The notes under the pieces were generated by a model. That model was not told where the DNA came from and ran no database searches. It saw only the letters and a list, made by a program, of their open reading frames with translations. From Albula goreensis (taxonomy: Eukaryota; Chordata; Actinopteri; Albuliformes; Albulidae): DNA of 64,000 nt. The position numbers were made by a program, and so were the translations under genes. The stretch covers positions 36,452,841-36,516,840 of the forward strand of contig CM040745.1 of the NCBI GenBank assembly GCA_022829145.1, given 5' to 3'. Below, in pieces: positions 53,001 through 64,000 of this stretch; positions within the stretch are counted from its first letter, which is position 1; each line of letters begins with the position of its first letter.

Positions 53001-54417
53001 CACACCTACGAACCCCGTCTAGCTCAGTGACACACATCTCAGCTGTGTGTGTATGCGTGTGTGTACTCGTGTGCGCGTGGGTGATCCGTGCATGTCTGTG
53101 TGGGTGCGAGACAGGAGCGGGAGCGCAACCTTCCTCGTTGTTTTCCTGGAACACAATGTGAAAAATCGATGTGGTGGTGTATTTTAAGCTGCCGGAGTCC
53201 AGATCTCTGCTGAACACGCTGTGCAACTGTAACTCAGCAGGAAGTGAACCCCTTGCCCTCCGCACCCCGCCCCCACCAACGCGCCCGGCCCCTCCTCCGA
53301 GCCACACTCCCTTCTCTTCATTATTTATTTATTTCACCTTGGCTATATTTAGGCCTGGCTGTGTGACACACACACAAACACACACAGCAGTGGAACCTGG
53401 TGAAGTGCTTAACAGTTACTGTAAACATCTCTCTCTTTCGTTTTCTCTCTAGTTTCTCTTTCTCCCTCTCCAGTACGGTGTCCTTTCACATTCACAGGTC
53501 AAACCCTCTGTGTGTTTACACTTGTGCACTTTGTTTTTGAATGTCACTCTCATACTTTAGTAACCTTGACATTCCCCTATACATGGCTAGCCACACCCAA
53601 GGGTACCACACCCCTTCACTCATACAGACTAGAAGGACAAGAGCCTTTTTAAGCCCCCCCCATCCCCTCACTGTGTCTACACAAGCCAATGTGATCAATG
53701 AAACAGTGGGTGGAAACACTACAGGATCATGTGTAGGGTGAGCAGGGATAACAAAATGGTATACGATGGGATGGGGGGGGGGCACTCACAAACCCACAAA
53801 AACAAACCTGCCCCCATGTGCCACGTGCTCTTCAAATGACAGACCTCTTAGCCCCAGCATACTGGTTTCACCAACAACAAAATACGATCTAAAAACAAAC
53901 AGTGCACAGTTCAGAGAGAAGGACTAAACGCGGCACTGATATAAATACTCAGCTCTCTAAAAACAGCTGCAGTCAGACCTTTCAATCAAATTCCTGTTTG
54001 CCATCTGTCCTTGGTGCACGAGACTCTCCTTGTGCACCTAATTATCCACCCCGAGACGCCAAACACCAACAGTGACCCCCCGCCGGAGAGCTAAAAGACA
54101 GTAATTACTGGGCTGCTTCTTCTTCAGTCAAACCTGTGCTAAAGTAACCGTCCAATCACAGGGAGGGGGTGGGGCAAAAAAGGGATCTTTTCATCTGACG
54201 GTATTTAGATTCAGCTCAGGGAGCACTGCACCCTCTTGTTTAGTTCCCACGCAGTGAAAGGGGCCAAAAGAAACCAAATATGAGGGCAGCGCTTTTCCTG
54301 TAAACACTTTTGTTACAGACAAGAAACACACGTTCCCACAATCATGCAAGAAGCATGTGCTTTCCACTACAAAGTATCAAAGATCATCTGTTCCATGAGT
54401 ATCAGCTAAACAACAAC

Positions 54418-54435
54418 ACACACACACACACACAC
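54418..54435. repeat. (CA)n short tract
   Basis: About nine CA units within the irs2 intron. Confidence 0.85.
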
Positions 54436-57082
54436 CTTATCTTACAATTATAATTTCAATTGATCATACATTTTTTACACATTCAATATACATTCCTTCC
54501 ATCAAAGTATGCTCTTGCTACCAACCACTTCTTTTCCAATCACATCATACCATACACACACTTTCAGTGCAAGCATAGTGAAGATCCGTAATGAAATCCT
54601 TCAGGGTTTGCTATGGCATATCTTCATGCTTCCTGTTTGAAACTGCATTTTGATTATGTGTGCATTCATCCAAACAAGCATTCATCCTTCAAACCCCCCC
54701 CACATATCACTGCCTTCAGCCATGCCTTGAAATGGCCACGGTAAGCTAACATCATTGTAATCGCTACAGACCGAGCAGAGACAAGATTTCCTCAATCGCT
54801 TTTGCTGAAAACGGCATCAACGTCCACTCGGTCAGTCCTGATAACTGTGCCTTCCCATTACAGCGATGCAGGACGGCAACTGTGTACTAAGAGAGGAGGT
54901 GGAGAGAGAGACTGGGGTGTGGGTGTGGGGTGGGGGGGTGTGTTCCTGTGGAGTGATTACGCATCCCTGTCAGGGAGGCACGAAGTTACGCAGCCTTATG
55001 CAACGCCCCTAATTCGCTGCACATCCACTGCGCCGGGTTAAGTAACCACACATAGACACAGAACATAGCCCTGACACTCTTTCCTCGATCCAGTCCCTCT
55101 AAGTGAAATGGGAGGCTTTGTCCTGAGGACAGGAGAGGGGCAACAGCTCATTACTCTAAGGAGGACTACAGAGGTCCCCATGCAAGGAAGGGTCCGCCAT
55201 GCGTTAAGCTCTCTGAGGACACGAAAATACGCAGGTGCGCCCGGTTCCGGCTGACTTGCCTCCCCCCCGAGCTCAGCTTTTAGGGGAGACCGTTACCCCC
55301 TTGCGTACCCCAGAGCAAGCTGGGGCAGGGTTCTGGGGAGTGTTTTTGGGTGGGAGGGGAGGGACCGGTGCACGGAATGCCCCCTTCCCTGGACTCTAAA
55401 CAAAACAAGCTGCTGGACAATGTCTAATCCCTTCCCCTGAATGTAATCCTCCTTAACTCCCAGCAGAATGTGGCCAGCATTCAGAGTTTATCTGCGTCTG
55501 GAACATCGCGGCCTACTTCACCCTGCCGGTGCTCCCTGCCAGAGTGTGGAAGCTCATACGGCCAACCACCAGCGACCACCTCTGCCTGTCTCCCAGGAAC
55601 TTCACGGCATGTACTACAGGCACTCGTGCACAATGCAAGCCTATGAGGACCAATGCACACACTCTCCGGCAAGTTTCCTTTCAGGCAAGGAAGAAGAGGT
55701 TGGAGTTAAAGAGCACCAGGCAAACAAAATCTCCTTGTTCCGAATGTGTTGTTTGCGCCGGTACGAGAGTCTTCTTTATGCATGGGTCAAAATGCTTCAA
55801 AGCCTGGACTGAAAACTGCGGGTAGGAGAGGCTGGTCAGTGTCTGCGTTGGGAGGGCGTAGAGGCCTCTTTCTGCACTCTCCGGGCTCCTTTCCACTGTG
55901 GCAGCAGATGGTGCGCGGTCATTAATGTATTGTCAGTGGCGCTGATGTGCCTGATAACAGGGAGGCTTTGCAGGTGCGGCTCCCCCAAACCGGCCATCTG
56001 CCACCATGCAGCCACTATTACCCAAAGGGCTTACCTCTCCCCGTCTCCCTCTCTGCCCTCAACACCCCATGTCAAAGAACCATGGGTGATGCACCACAAC
56101 ATGCTGAAATGGATGCCCTTTAATGCTTACGGGGTAGGGTCCGCCTGCGCAGAAATCTTCTGAATCCTGCCGTTGCCACAGGATGAGGTGAAAGGTCACT
56201 GGTGTGATTTATAATGCTCTAAGGACTGGAAGGGGTGGGGTGGGGTGGGGGAGGGGGCGGTCAGTGGGGATCAAGAGGGCAGGGTGCACCCAGCCCATCA
56301 AACAGTACTTCCCTGACAACGGGATGTCACCACAACGGAGACAAACACAAGCAGCATCACGTGACATTTATGGGTAATCTACCTCAGACATCAGAGATCT
56401 ACTGATGGATAACCTCCATTAGCGAACCTCCATATGTCCAAAACAAAACAATGATTTAAGTACCTTGCCACAATTCCTTTTTCGTTTTTAAACCACTTTT
56501 GGTTTGTTTTATGAGTTTTAATGGGATTGTAATTTTGAGCCTTTTTGAAGAGATTAAGATTTTACCCACATGGACTAACATGGGAGGCTGCGACTGGATA
56601 CACAACAGACTGCATAACCAGAATTCCTGATACAACAGTCACTTAGCACAGGCCGAATGCCTAGAATGGCTTTTCGGTGCTGTGGAATCTGGAGGAGCTG
56701 GTATGCTTCGGTAAACGCACCGGTTTCAATTCAGTGAGTCCCGATTATTGAAGTGACATTACCTAACATGCAAATATCGCCGTGCTTTCCACGGACAAAA
56801 CCACCCTCCCCACCACCCACCCCAGACACTTCATCGTTATAAATAACCTGTCTGGTTCAGAGCGAGGGCTTCCCAGAATGCACCTCTCTGCGTCTGCCCG
56901 CTGCGTTTTTGTCTTTGCTGCCCAACTCCTCCCACATCCGCAGGCCCGGGAATCAGCCGCCAGCTCGACCGAGGAGAGGACCCGCAGAGGGTCAGTCCCT
57001 GCATGTTCCCTCTCTCCCTCACCTCTGCGTTATCGGACTAGGTTTCAGTCAGATTGAGAGAATAAAACATCATCATTCTGTG

Positions 57083-57103
57083 ACACACACACACACACAC
57101 ACA
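57083..57103. repeat. (AC)n short tract
   Basis: About ten AC units within the irs2 intron. On the minus strand this reads as a TG tract just before a CAG, which mimics a splice acceptor. Confidence 0.9.
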
Positions 57104-60100
57104 GTCAACTGAATCTCTCCTCAAATTTCTGTTCTGGCTGCTCCAATAGTGCAAGTGGGGTTCATTGCCCAGTAGTTTCCTGTATCTCAAAATCATTGGA
57201 GATACTTCTGTGACCTTGCATTCTGTTCTAAATCCCTTATCTGCCACAAAACTTCAAACTGAATAAAGCATCCATTTTAATAATATGTGTCACTTCTCAT
57301 ATTGAATTGGGGTTTTTTGAACAAAAAAATGAATGCAATGAACACAATGTTATTTTCCCATGGTATGTCTAACTTCAGCTGTTGCAAACTATATTGAAAA
57401 CTTAAAAACACAACTCCAGGCTATTGCCATCTTTAAGCCTTGCTCCATGCATGTGTGTGTGAGCACGTGTGTATGTTTTTGTGTGCCTGTGAGAGAAAGC
57501 TAACTGACAGCCAGCAGGTCAAAAAAAAAACAAAAAAACAAGCAAGCTTTCACCTCTCCCAGCAGCCTTTGCATGTGGTCCACATTCCAAACAAGAAAAT
57601 AAGTACCTGACAACTGATAAACAACTGACGCACTTGTTTTTCAGGCGGACTGATCTCTGTATGTTGTACTCTGCAAGACCCCGCAGCGTCTTCAAAACAC
57701 GGTCGTAGACTGGAGTGCACATGTTCGTGGTAGGGGGAGGGAGGGCTGACAAGCATGTTTGATCAGGGGGACGTCAGCATTTACAGCGCCACACCTGTCT
57801 CATTCCAAGGAGCAGCGAGTTCATTTACTAAGAAAGCGATATACACTCCCTTAGCTTTATCTGTTCTATACAGTGCTTTCTGAAAGGGTCACGAGGTGTA
57901 TTCGCGGCTGCCCAAAACAGTGGTGCGCCAGCTGAGAAAATAGCCCCTCCCTCGCAGCCTCTTAAAAATATAAAAAAGACTGGAGTTGTTTTTAGTAAAG
58001 TCCCAGATGATCTGAGCTTTGACCACGACCTGTTTTACTGTTCTGCAGAAAAAAAAATCTATAGGAGCGCCTGAAAATCGGCATAACAGGAACTGCCCCA
58101 AGCGGCTAATTACAGTGAAAAAAACAGCTGACGAAACCAAAACTACACCAAGTGTTGTTGTTGTTGCTTCAGCTCGTTTAAGTGGACACCCACTCCACGC
58201 CTATTTCTACTGATTAACCCTGCGCCAACTGGCTCCTACGAGCATGCACATCAACCTTGCAGCTTCCTTGGAGAAAACAAAAACAACACCACGTGCCTGT
58301 AAACGTTTTTCTGCCTACACGGTTATCCTGGCCTTGTGCGTTATCCTGATCAGGCACGCACATCACTGTTATCAGTTTGATCTTCTTCCTTAAAATGAAT
58401 CAACAGACAGGAACCGAACCCAGAAATCACCAAGGCCATCACGACAGAGATGATAAACCCTATAACCGCATCGCAGGCAAACAGATACATTCCTGCTTCA
58501 GACGGAAGCAGAGTCTGCCAGACATTCAATTGGAAACACTAACAAAAATCAGCTTTTCATTTCATCAGACATTTGGGGGAAAAAACACTGTCACGGTGTT
58601 ACTATCATATCCCTTAGCATAACTAAATTGTCGGTTTGTTGTGAACGATTAACAGGATGCATCTTCTCTAAAATTAATGCAAATAAAATGTATCCTGGAG
58701 GACTATTTAAAGCATGCAACTTATCCTTGCTCTATAAATATTCTTATTGATGTATTATGATGTTGCGCTGGTGTACGTTTGATTATTTTTGCCTGGTTTT
58801 ATTCATTACAGAGTATGTCACAGCTGCAGAAATGACTCTCAGACAGCTTTTCCAACTGTCGTTCTGGAGTACGTGGCTTGTTACACGCCGCTCCTGAGCT
58901 ATGGCTAATGTAAATGCCCCGCCCCTGCGAATTGATGTATGAGCTACAGTACATTTTAACACCTAAATAAAGTCATCTAACTGATCCTGAAAGGCAAGCG
59001 CTTGGAACATTGCGCATGTATAAATCTTAAATTTGCTGAACAAATGGTATTCTCTGAAATACTATAAGAAATATATGGTTTGTGTTTAAGAGAAGGTCTG
59101 TCAAAACGCTAATATAATAGATTTTAATGCATCAAAATATCCAACGACTTACAATTTCAAATACTACAGTGAGTGATGCGTCGCACATTCCGGGTTATAT
59201 TTAGTTACATTGTAATCGTCCCTTTCCTGGATAGCTTCAGGCTGTTTAGTTAGTGGGGAGTGTTCCATGTTCTGTGTGCTGTTGACAGCCACGTAGCTGA
59301 ACACGTAATTCAAATTTTCTAAATTCAAAATCATCATTCTATCACACGAAATACTGTCCCTTCTTATGCATTTACAATTATTCCATTAAAATTGTATTCC
59401 ATACGATTTTGCATTACTAAATCCAGGCAAAAATAACTGCGTCACTGAATGTCATGCAACCGCATGCATTATCCTAAGTAGACGTGAACATCGTGTTTTC
59501 CCTGCAGTTTTCAAGACGCAAATAATTTTTAGAGTGTGCACAAAATACGTAAAAAAACAGTATCATGGCGCTTATTTCCGCAATTCCAGTGTATTGGCAT
59601 CTTGTTTACCACGACGCTAACGTTACAACCTCCGTACCTTGAACTTTTTAAAATAGCTCAATCTGATAAATGACAGTGAACAACAACGTAACAGCAAAAC
59701 ATCACTTATAAACTCAGGTGGTAGTTAATTTGCCTAATTACTACTAGCTATGAGCAACTGAAATATCTGTGAATAGTAAATGCGCGGATATATTTATAAA
59801 ATTCTTCAAGACCATTTAGATGGCTTACTGTCACGACAGTGTTGACACCCCAAAACCGAAACGCAATTAACTGCCACAATTACTGTATATTATAAAAGAA
59901 CACACATTCCCACAATAAAAGTAAGCAGTCACTTTCATACTTTTGTTTATGGTTTCATCGCCATGTTCTTTACTGCAGTATAGTGACTGAACAATATATA
60001 AAAATCTAATGTACTCCGTTGTATTTATATAACTTTAGTGCAGCCCAAGCTCAAATGTCAAACACATTAATATTTCATACTTGCTAGGACCGCTGCAATT

Positions 60101-60473
60101 CCACTGCTGAGCTGACTGTTGAGGGACTGCTACATAAACACCACGATATACGGTAAAATAAATTAAACGCGCCATTTTTGGAGAGAAAAATATGTTTGGC
60201 AAACGTACTTATTACAGTGAAAGAGTGACAGTCAGATGTGCAGCTGCTGCTGAAGCAACATGTCCCGTTGACCTGACCGTTTTAAAAATACTAATAATTT
60301 AAAAAATAATACTGCTGAATAACAGAGTACGTTATTCAAAAATCTAAATGTACCTTATAAAATAGATGATATCTGCAGATGATAAATAAAACTCCTTATG
60401 GTGTACAGAGGTGACAATATAGGCAATGTTGTATGTGTAATGGAACTAGCAATCAAGCACCGATTTCACTCAC

Positions 60474-63400
60474 CTTTGACAGTGGTGGCTGTCTCTTTGA
60501 ACCCCAGACTGGCATAGGAAGTGCCATGAATTCCATTGATACTCCTTTTGCAGGGGCTGGCAGCTTTAAATCGGGCAAGGCTCTCGCAGGTCCCCAGATT
60601 CCCATCCATCAGGTTTAAGGCGATGTAGTTGAGTCCGTTCTGAAACCCGGCAGAGGTCTCCCGGCACATGGGGCTCCCCGACTCCTCGTCCAAGCCCTCG
60701 CTGTTCCGAACTGACACGTTCTCCACCGACACAGAGCTGTGCCTCTTTGGATCGTAGGCGAAGGAGGGACAGACGGGCGTGACTGTGGTGGTGGAGGAGA
60801 AGGTTTCAGAACTGTGCCGGCGGCGCCCCTGGGGATCCGCCCGGATCACTTTGGCCCCCTGGTTTGGGTCTGTGGTGGCGGTGGGCAGCAAGAAAGCCTC
60901 CACACCTCGGACGGCCTGCTCCGCAAGCGTGAGCCTCTGCACCCCGCCGGCAGGACCAGCCATCTGGGCGCTCTCCAAGTCGTGCGAAACGGGCTGAGGA
61001 GGGGTGCGAATGTTGAAACCCATCTCTGTGTAATCGCTTCCCGTAGCTGTAGGGAGGCCACCGGACCCTGACCCCGACAATTTACACCCACCGTCCACAG
61101 GTCCTGCCACAGTGCCCGCAGATTTGGGCGACTGAGCATTCAGTGCGATGTTCATGTAATCAGAGAGGGGGCATCTCCGTTGGCCACTAGAGTCCAGTGA
61201 GGACGCTGGGCTCCCCGTGGATAGGGAGGGAGGTGAACACCGGGAGGTGTCGCTGAAGTCAATATTGATGTACTCACCAGGGCTCTTTGGTTCGGCAGGC
61301 AGAGGGTGTTCATTCATACAGGGTAGGGTCCTCAGAGTGTCGAGAGAAAGTCTGGATGGCCTGCTGGCTCTGGCTTTAGGCGCTAGATGCCTGACAGAGC
61401 CAGCAGTTGAACTAGCAGACACTGCACAGTAGTTTGACTCCTCTACAACTTTTTTGCTTTGCGGGTTCATCATCACATACTGGTCACTGTCACCGTTTTG
61501 GGGTGTCTGCGTTTTATATGAGCGAGGCAGCGAACTGTAAGAGTGGAGTGGTTTTGAGGATTCAATGGACAGGGAGCTAATTAAATATTCTGGGGGTGTC
61601 AGCGACACGCAGGGGTCAACGGGCGACATGCTCATGTACTCTCCGTTCATCAGCTTTCCCTCAGAGTTTGTCGGTAAGAGCTTGGGGCTGCACCACATCC
61701 TCATGTACCCGCTGTCTTCCAGAGAGCAGCTGCCTGGGGAGTTTGTCCTGAACCCGTTCCCAGCTGTCTGGGGGTGAGACCTGGGGTTGATTATCTGTTT
61801 CGGGGCAGACACACACATGGGGCTCATGGGCACGTAGTCTTCATTCCTGCCTCCCGACGGGGCCACTCCAGGAGTCATGGGCATGTAGCCGTCATCGCCT
61901 AGGTTACTGCCCGAACTTCTCTGAGAGCCAATTTCGATGTCGCCGTAATCTTCTGGGTAAGTGATTTTCGGGGAGGCGGTGTGAGAACTGTGCCCAGAGT
62001 GGCGGTTTGTGTATGTCGCCCTCATGAGGGTGTATTCATCCAGGGAGGTGGAGGACACCTGAGATGGCGCCCTCTGCTGGGCAGGAGTGGTGAGTGAGTA
62101 CGTCCGCTTCCTGTACGCCTTATCAGACTCAAGGGCCTCGTCCTGAGAGAGTAACCTGTAGTCTTGGTGGCTACTGGTCAGTTTCTCCATCATCATGTAA
62201 CCATGCAGGTCACTGCCATCGTGCGAAGGGGGCGTGTCAGCAATGGATTCAGGCGTGTGGCTCCCGTTGGCTAAATGGTGCCTCGCGTCACCTGGACTGG
62301 ATCCATAGTCGTCACAGGACATGAACCCGCCGTCACTCGGCGACCCAGACACGGAGGCGCTGGCACTAGAGGGACACTGGAGGGTCTCAGAAGTGGAGCC
62401 GTTGCCACTGCTGGAGGACAGGCTGACTGGGCTTGTCACAAAAGGTGGGGAGTGAGAAACAGGCATAGACATGGATTTGCTGTGCTGAAGCGATGAGGAT
62501 TCAAACATCCTGCCGGGCCTGGTGGTGACCGTATTGGACCGGCTCAGGTGGTTCCGGTTGGTGCTGGGACTGACGGGGCTTCCGTTCACGGACATGGGTC
62601 TGACCATGGTGCCGTCGCCCTCGCTGGCAGTCCGTATCCGGCAGGAAGTGAACTTGCTGACCGGGGATGTCGCTGCCATGCTGTCTGTCCTTGACCTCCG
62701 CAGAAGTCCTGTCTGACTGGGAGGTAAGTTATTCAGGTGCCGTCTCGTGGGCACTGAAATCGGGTTCGTACCTGAGGACTGGCTTTTGCTTCGCGGTCTG
62801 AACTCTGACAACTCTTTCATTGCTTTCATTGCCTCCAGAATAGTCTCATGTATGTTCTGTGCGACCACTGAGTCATCAGCCTGCATCCACAACTCTCCAG
62901 GTCCTGTGGAGGCAGACCTGCCCACTTCAATGAAGAAGAAACTGTCAGAGTGTCCACATCTCCTAATATTCATGAGTTGTAAGCTGACAGCAGCCACTTC
63001 ACAGTTCAGTTTTACAAAGCTAATGGTCCGGCTCGATAAGCACAGCCTGTACACCCCTGTTAAATTTTTAATTTGCCCCAGTCCTTTCGATTTAAGATTT
63101 ACTTGCCATACCTCCTTATAAACAGCGTTCACCGGCGTGATCAGTCCGTAGTTCGCCTCCTCAAACCCCACCAAAGAAGACGCCGAATTACAAGCAGACC
63201 CCTTGAAAACTTTCCCCTCATTCATTAAATCAGCCAGGACTCCATACCAGTTTTCTTGTTCCTGTTCGTTGTCAGCAGCCACGGCAAAGTACTCGTCCTT
63301 GGTGTAAAGGGCGATCAGGTGTTTGTGTTTAGCGTCTGCTCGCTTGTTGATGTTCAGACAGGAATCTAGAGGTATAACCCTTTTAGCAGCGGACTTGTTT

Positions 63401-63586
63401 TTCCATTTCTTTTCGTTCTCGTAGTATTCCAGTCTGGCAGGGAAGCCTTCGCTCTGCTCCTTCAGCACAAAAAATCTCCGGTGTCCGTGCTTCTGTTTCC
63501 TTAGGTACCCGCATTTTTTTAACGTTGTTATTATTAATATTTGTATTCGAAAATAAGGGTCCTCCCGTCGTCGGTGGACTCGCCAT
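60474..63586 (-). CDS. irs2: insulin receptor substrate 2, coding exon 1 (one-base frameshift near the N-terminus)
   Basis: This is the cytoplasmic docking protein that is tyrosine-phosphorylated by insulin and IGF-1 receptors and recruits PI3K, Grb2 and SHP2. The ATG at 63586 (A at -3, G at +4) begins MASPP and runs through an Asn-rich stretch to VKK; the frame then slips in a 7-base A run (63514-63520) and resumes as CGYLRKQKHGH. Numbered from this ATG, the PH domain is about residues 25-130 and the PTB domain about 156-259. Eight YXXM PI3K motifs follow: Y463, Y518, Y567, Y584, Y627, Y650, Y703 and Y852. There is a YINI Grb2-type site at Y772 and C-terminal YIAL/YASL SHP2-type sites at Y987 and Y1024. 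The PEDYGDIEIGS segment at about 544-554 is typical of IRS2, not IRS1. Basophilic Ser sites include RSRTDS, RIRTAS, RKRTYS and RRRHSS. The product is about 1,038 residues, shorter than mammalian IRS2 (about 1,330). The exon ends AAAG|GTGAGT; read through the donor it would add GE and stop at 60466. Confidence 0.95.
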
Positions 63587-63733
63587 TCTGGCGTCTTAAA
63601 CTCTCACTTTCTTTAACTTCTATGTTCTCTTCAAAAGCGCAAAGAAACTCGCCAGTATCTGCTCTAACTATTCCATTCTCGGCGCAGAGCTGGCCGTTCG
63701 GTATCTGTAGCAGTTTAACAGTAAATAACACAT
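63587..63733 (-). other. irs2: irs2 5' leader with a 21-codon uORF
   Basis: On the minus strand an ATG at 63733 opens a 21-codon frame ending at TAG 63670-63668, about 81 nt before the irs2 ATG at 63586. It does not overlap the main frame. Further ATGs with short frames exist upstream, for example MLFFLFCPVTQ starting near 63770. They matter only if transcription starts farther upstream. Mammalian IRS2 mRNAs also have long leaders, but whether this uORF is transcribed cannot be seen here. Confidence 0.5.
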
Positions 63734-63759
63734 ATCACTGAGTGACTGGACAGAAGAGG

Positions 63760-64000
63760 AAAAACAACATGTGACGTTCTACACATCCAGCGTTAGTTAC
63801 AAAAAAAGAGAGAGGGGAAAAAACCACATTAGGCGGTGCGATGTTGAGGGGGGCGTATCTGTGAATCCGCCTATTTGATCTGTTTTATTCGGCTCATTGG
63901 TCTACTCTAATGACTGACAGTGCAGTGAGCCTGTCAGATTAAGCAAATAAATCCGCCCTCTTATTCGCAAGTGTCCGCCCCGCCTCTTCTAGGTGCTCGA
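63760..64000 (-). promoter_or_regulatory. irs2: probable irs2 promoter-proximal region
   Basis: The sequence just upstream of the leader holds promoter-type motifs. There is a GC-box cluster at 63975-63986 (CCGCCCCGCCTC), a CCAAT box on the gene strand (ATTGG on plus at 63896-63900), and a FoxO/insulin-response-like TGTTTT at 63881-63886. An M-box/E-box GTCACATG abuts a CRE half-site TGACGT at 63768-63777. FoxO, CREB and TFE3 control of mammalian IRS2 is established. That these sites act here is inference. I see no clear TATA box, and the window ends before the promoter is complete. Confidence 0.45.

Larger units (their letters stand above)
50625..60473 (-). other. irs2: irs2 intron 1
   Basis: This interval of about 9.85 kb lies between the exon 1 donor (GTGAGT from 60473) and the acceptor AG at 50626-50625. 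It holds no convincing coding sequence. Open frames within it, including one of 177 codons at 52774-53307, have no recognisable domains and partly consist of translated GT repeats. The stretch from 52.7 to 58.3 kb is richer in G+C than the intergenic DNA. It includes CA-repeat tracts at 54418 and 57083, and a perfect MEF2-type CTATATTTAG at 53343-53352. From 58.6 to 60.4 kb it becomes AT-rich with no clear repeats. An enhancer or alternative promoter could lie here, but nothing proves it. Confidence 0.7.

Noticed and set aside
52774-53307. 177-codon minus-strand open frame
   Set aside because: It lies inside the irs2 intron, consists partly of translated GT repeats (HTHTHT), and has no domain or splice context.
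57040-57082. Alternative irs2 exon 2 at a minus-strand TG-tract followed by CAG|AATGA near 57079
   Set aside because: It would also give Glu-stop, but the tract before it is an AC/TG microsatellite with no polypyrimidine run. The following sequence is G+C-rich and does not resemble a 3' UTR. The acceptor at 50625 is much stronger.
60466-63468. The 1,000-codon open frame taken as the complete irs2 protein starting at 63468
   Set aside because: That start is a GTG (Val) inside the PH domain (FFVLKEQ). The real ATG is at 63586, reached through the one-base frameshift, and the last two codons and stop lie in the intron donor.
60474-63586. Calling the large gene irs1
   Set aside because: CGYLRKQKHGH, the PEDYGDIEIGS segment and the -TVK(E) end are IRS2 characters. 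IRS1 has a different PH start and lacks the IRS2-type segment.
63534-63731. 65-codon frame overlapping the irs2 start
   Set aside because: It begins at GTG, not ATG. The ATG two bases upstream opens a different, shorter uORF.

Overview
This is vertebrate nuclear DNA, almost certainly from a ray-finned fish and probably a teleost. It is gene-poor, with long non-coding stretches, CA/GT microsatellites and several fish-type palindromic DNA-transposon remnants. Nothing looks prokaryotic: there are no operons, CRISPR arrays or insertion sequences. I found no undescribed biological system. The value here lies in resolving two gene ends and in the structure of the non-coding DNA.

Right end (about 47.85-64.0 kb, minus strand): an insulin receptor substrate gene, identified as irs2 rather than irs1. 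Evidence is the N-terminal segment around CGYLRKQKHGH, the PH and PTB domains, the IRS2-type PEDYGDIEIGS segment before the YMPM motif, and the conserved C-terminal TVK end. Nearly all of the protein is in exon 1 (60474-63586). That exon has one surplus base in a 7-base A/T run (63514-63520), which separates the true ATG from the rest of the frame. Exon 1 ends in a canonical donor (AAAG|GTGAGT). A strong acceptor at 50625 joins in phase to give one last Glu and a TAA stop, so the intron is about 9.85 kb. Exon 2 is essentially all 3' UTR (about 2.8 kb), interrupted by a 577-bp TA-flanked MITE. It ends at an AATAAA with GU-rich sequence beyond it, near 47.85 kb. A promoter-proximal segment with GC boxes, an inverted CCAAT box, a FoxO-like site and a CRE half-site lies at 63.75-64.0 kb.

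Left end (plus strand): one terminal coding exon (3873-4031) with a clean splice acceptor and stop. It looks like the C-terminus of the NYAP/myosin-XVI family. In vertebrates MYO16 neighbours IRS2, and the paralogous NYAP2 neighbours IRS1, so myo16 is the best call. The first 3.87 kb would be its last intron. The following 4-5 kb is probably 3' UTR and downstream sequence, with a candidate polyadenylation signal at 8903.

Middle (about 8.9-47.8 kb): intergenic. It holds three copies of a CAGCTAAC-ended element, foldback MITEs near 5.9, 34.3 and 40.1 kb, longer elements with GGGGCC-type or TGGGCC-type ends, a Ty3/gypsy reverse-transcriptase scrap, a degenerate 22-24 bp minisatellite, microsatellites, and several unique segments rich in homeodomain or octamer motifs that may be conserved enhancers. 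The two genes converge (plus-strand myo16 end, minus-strand irs2 end) on this shared intergenic region.
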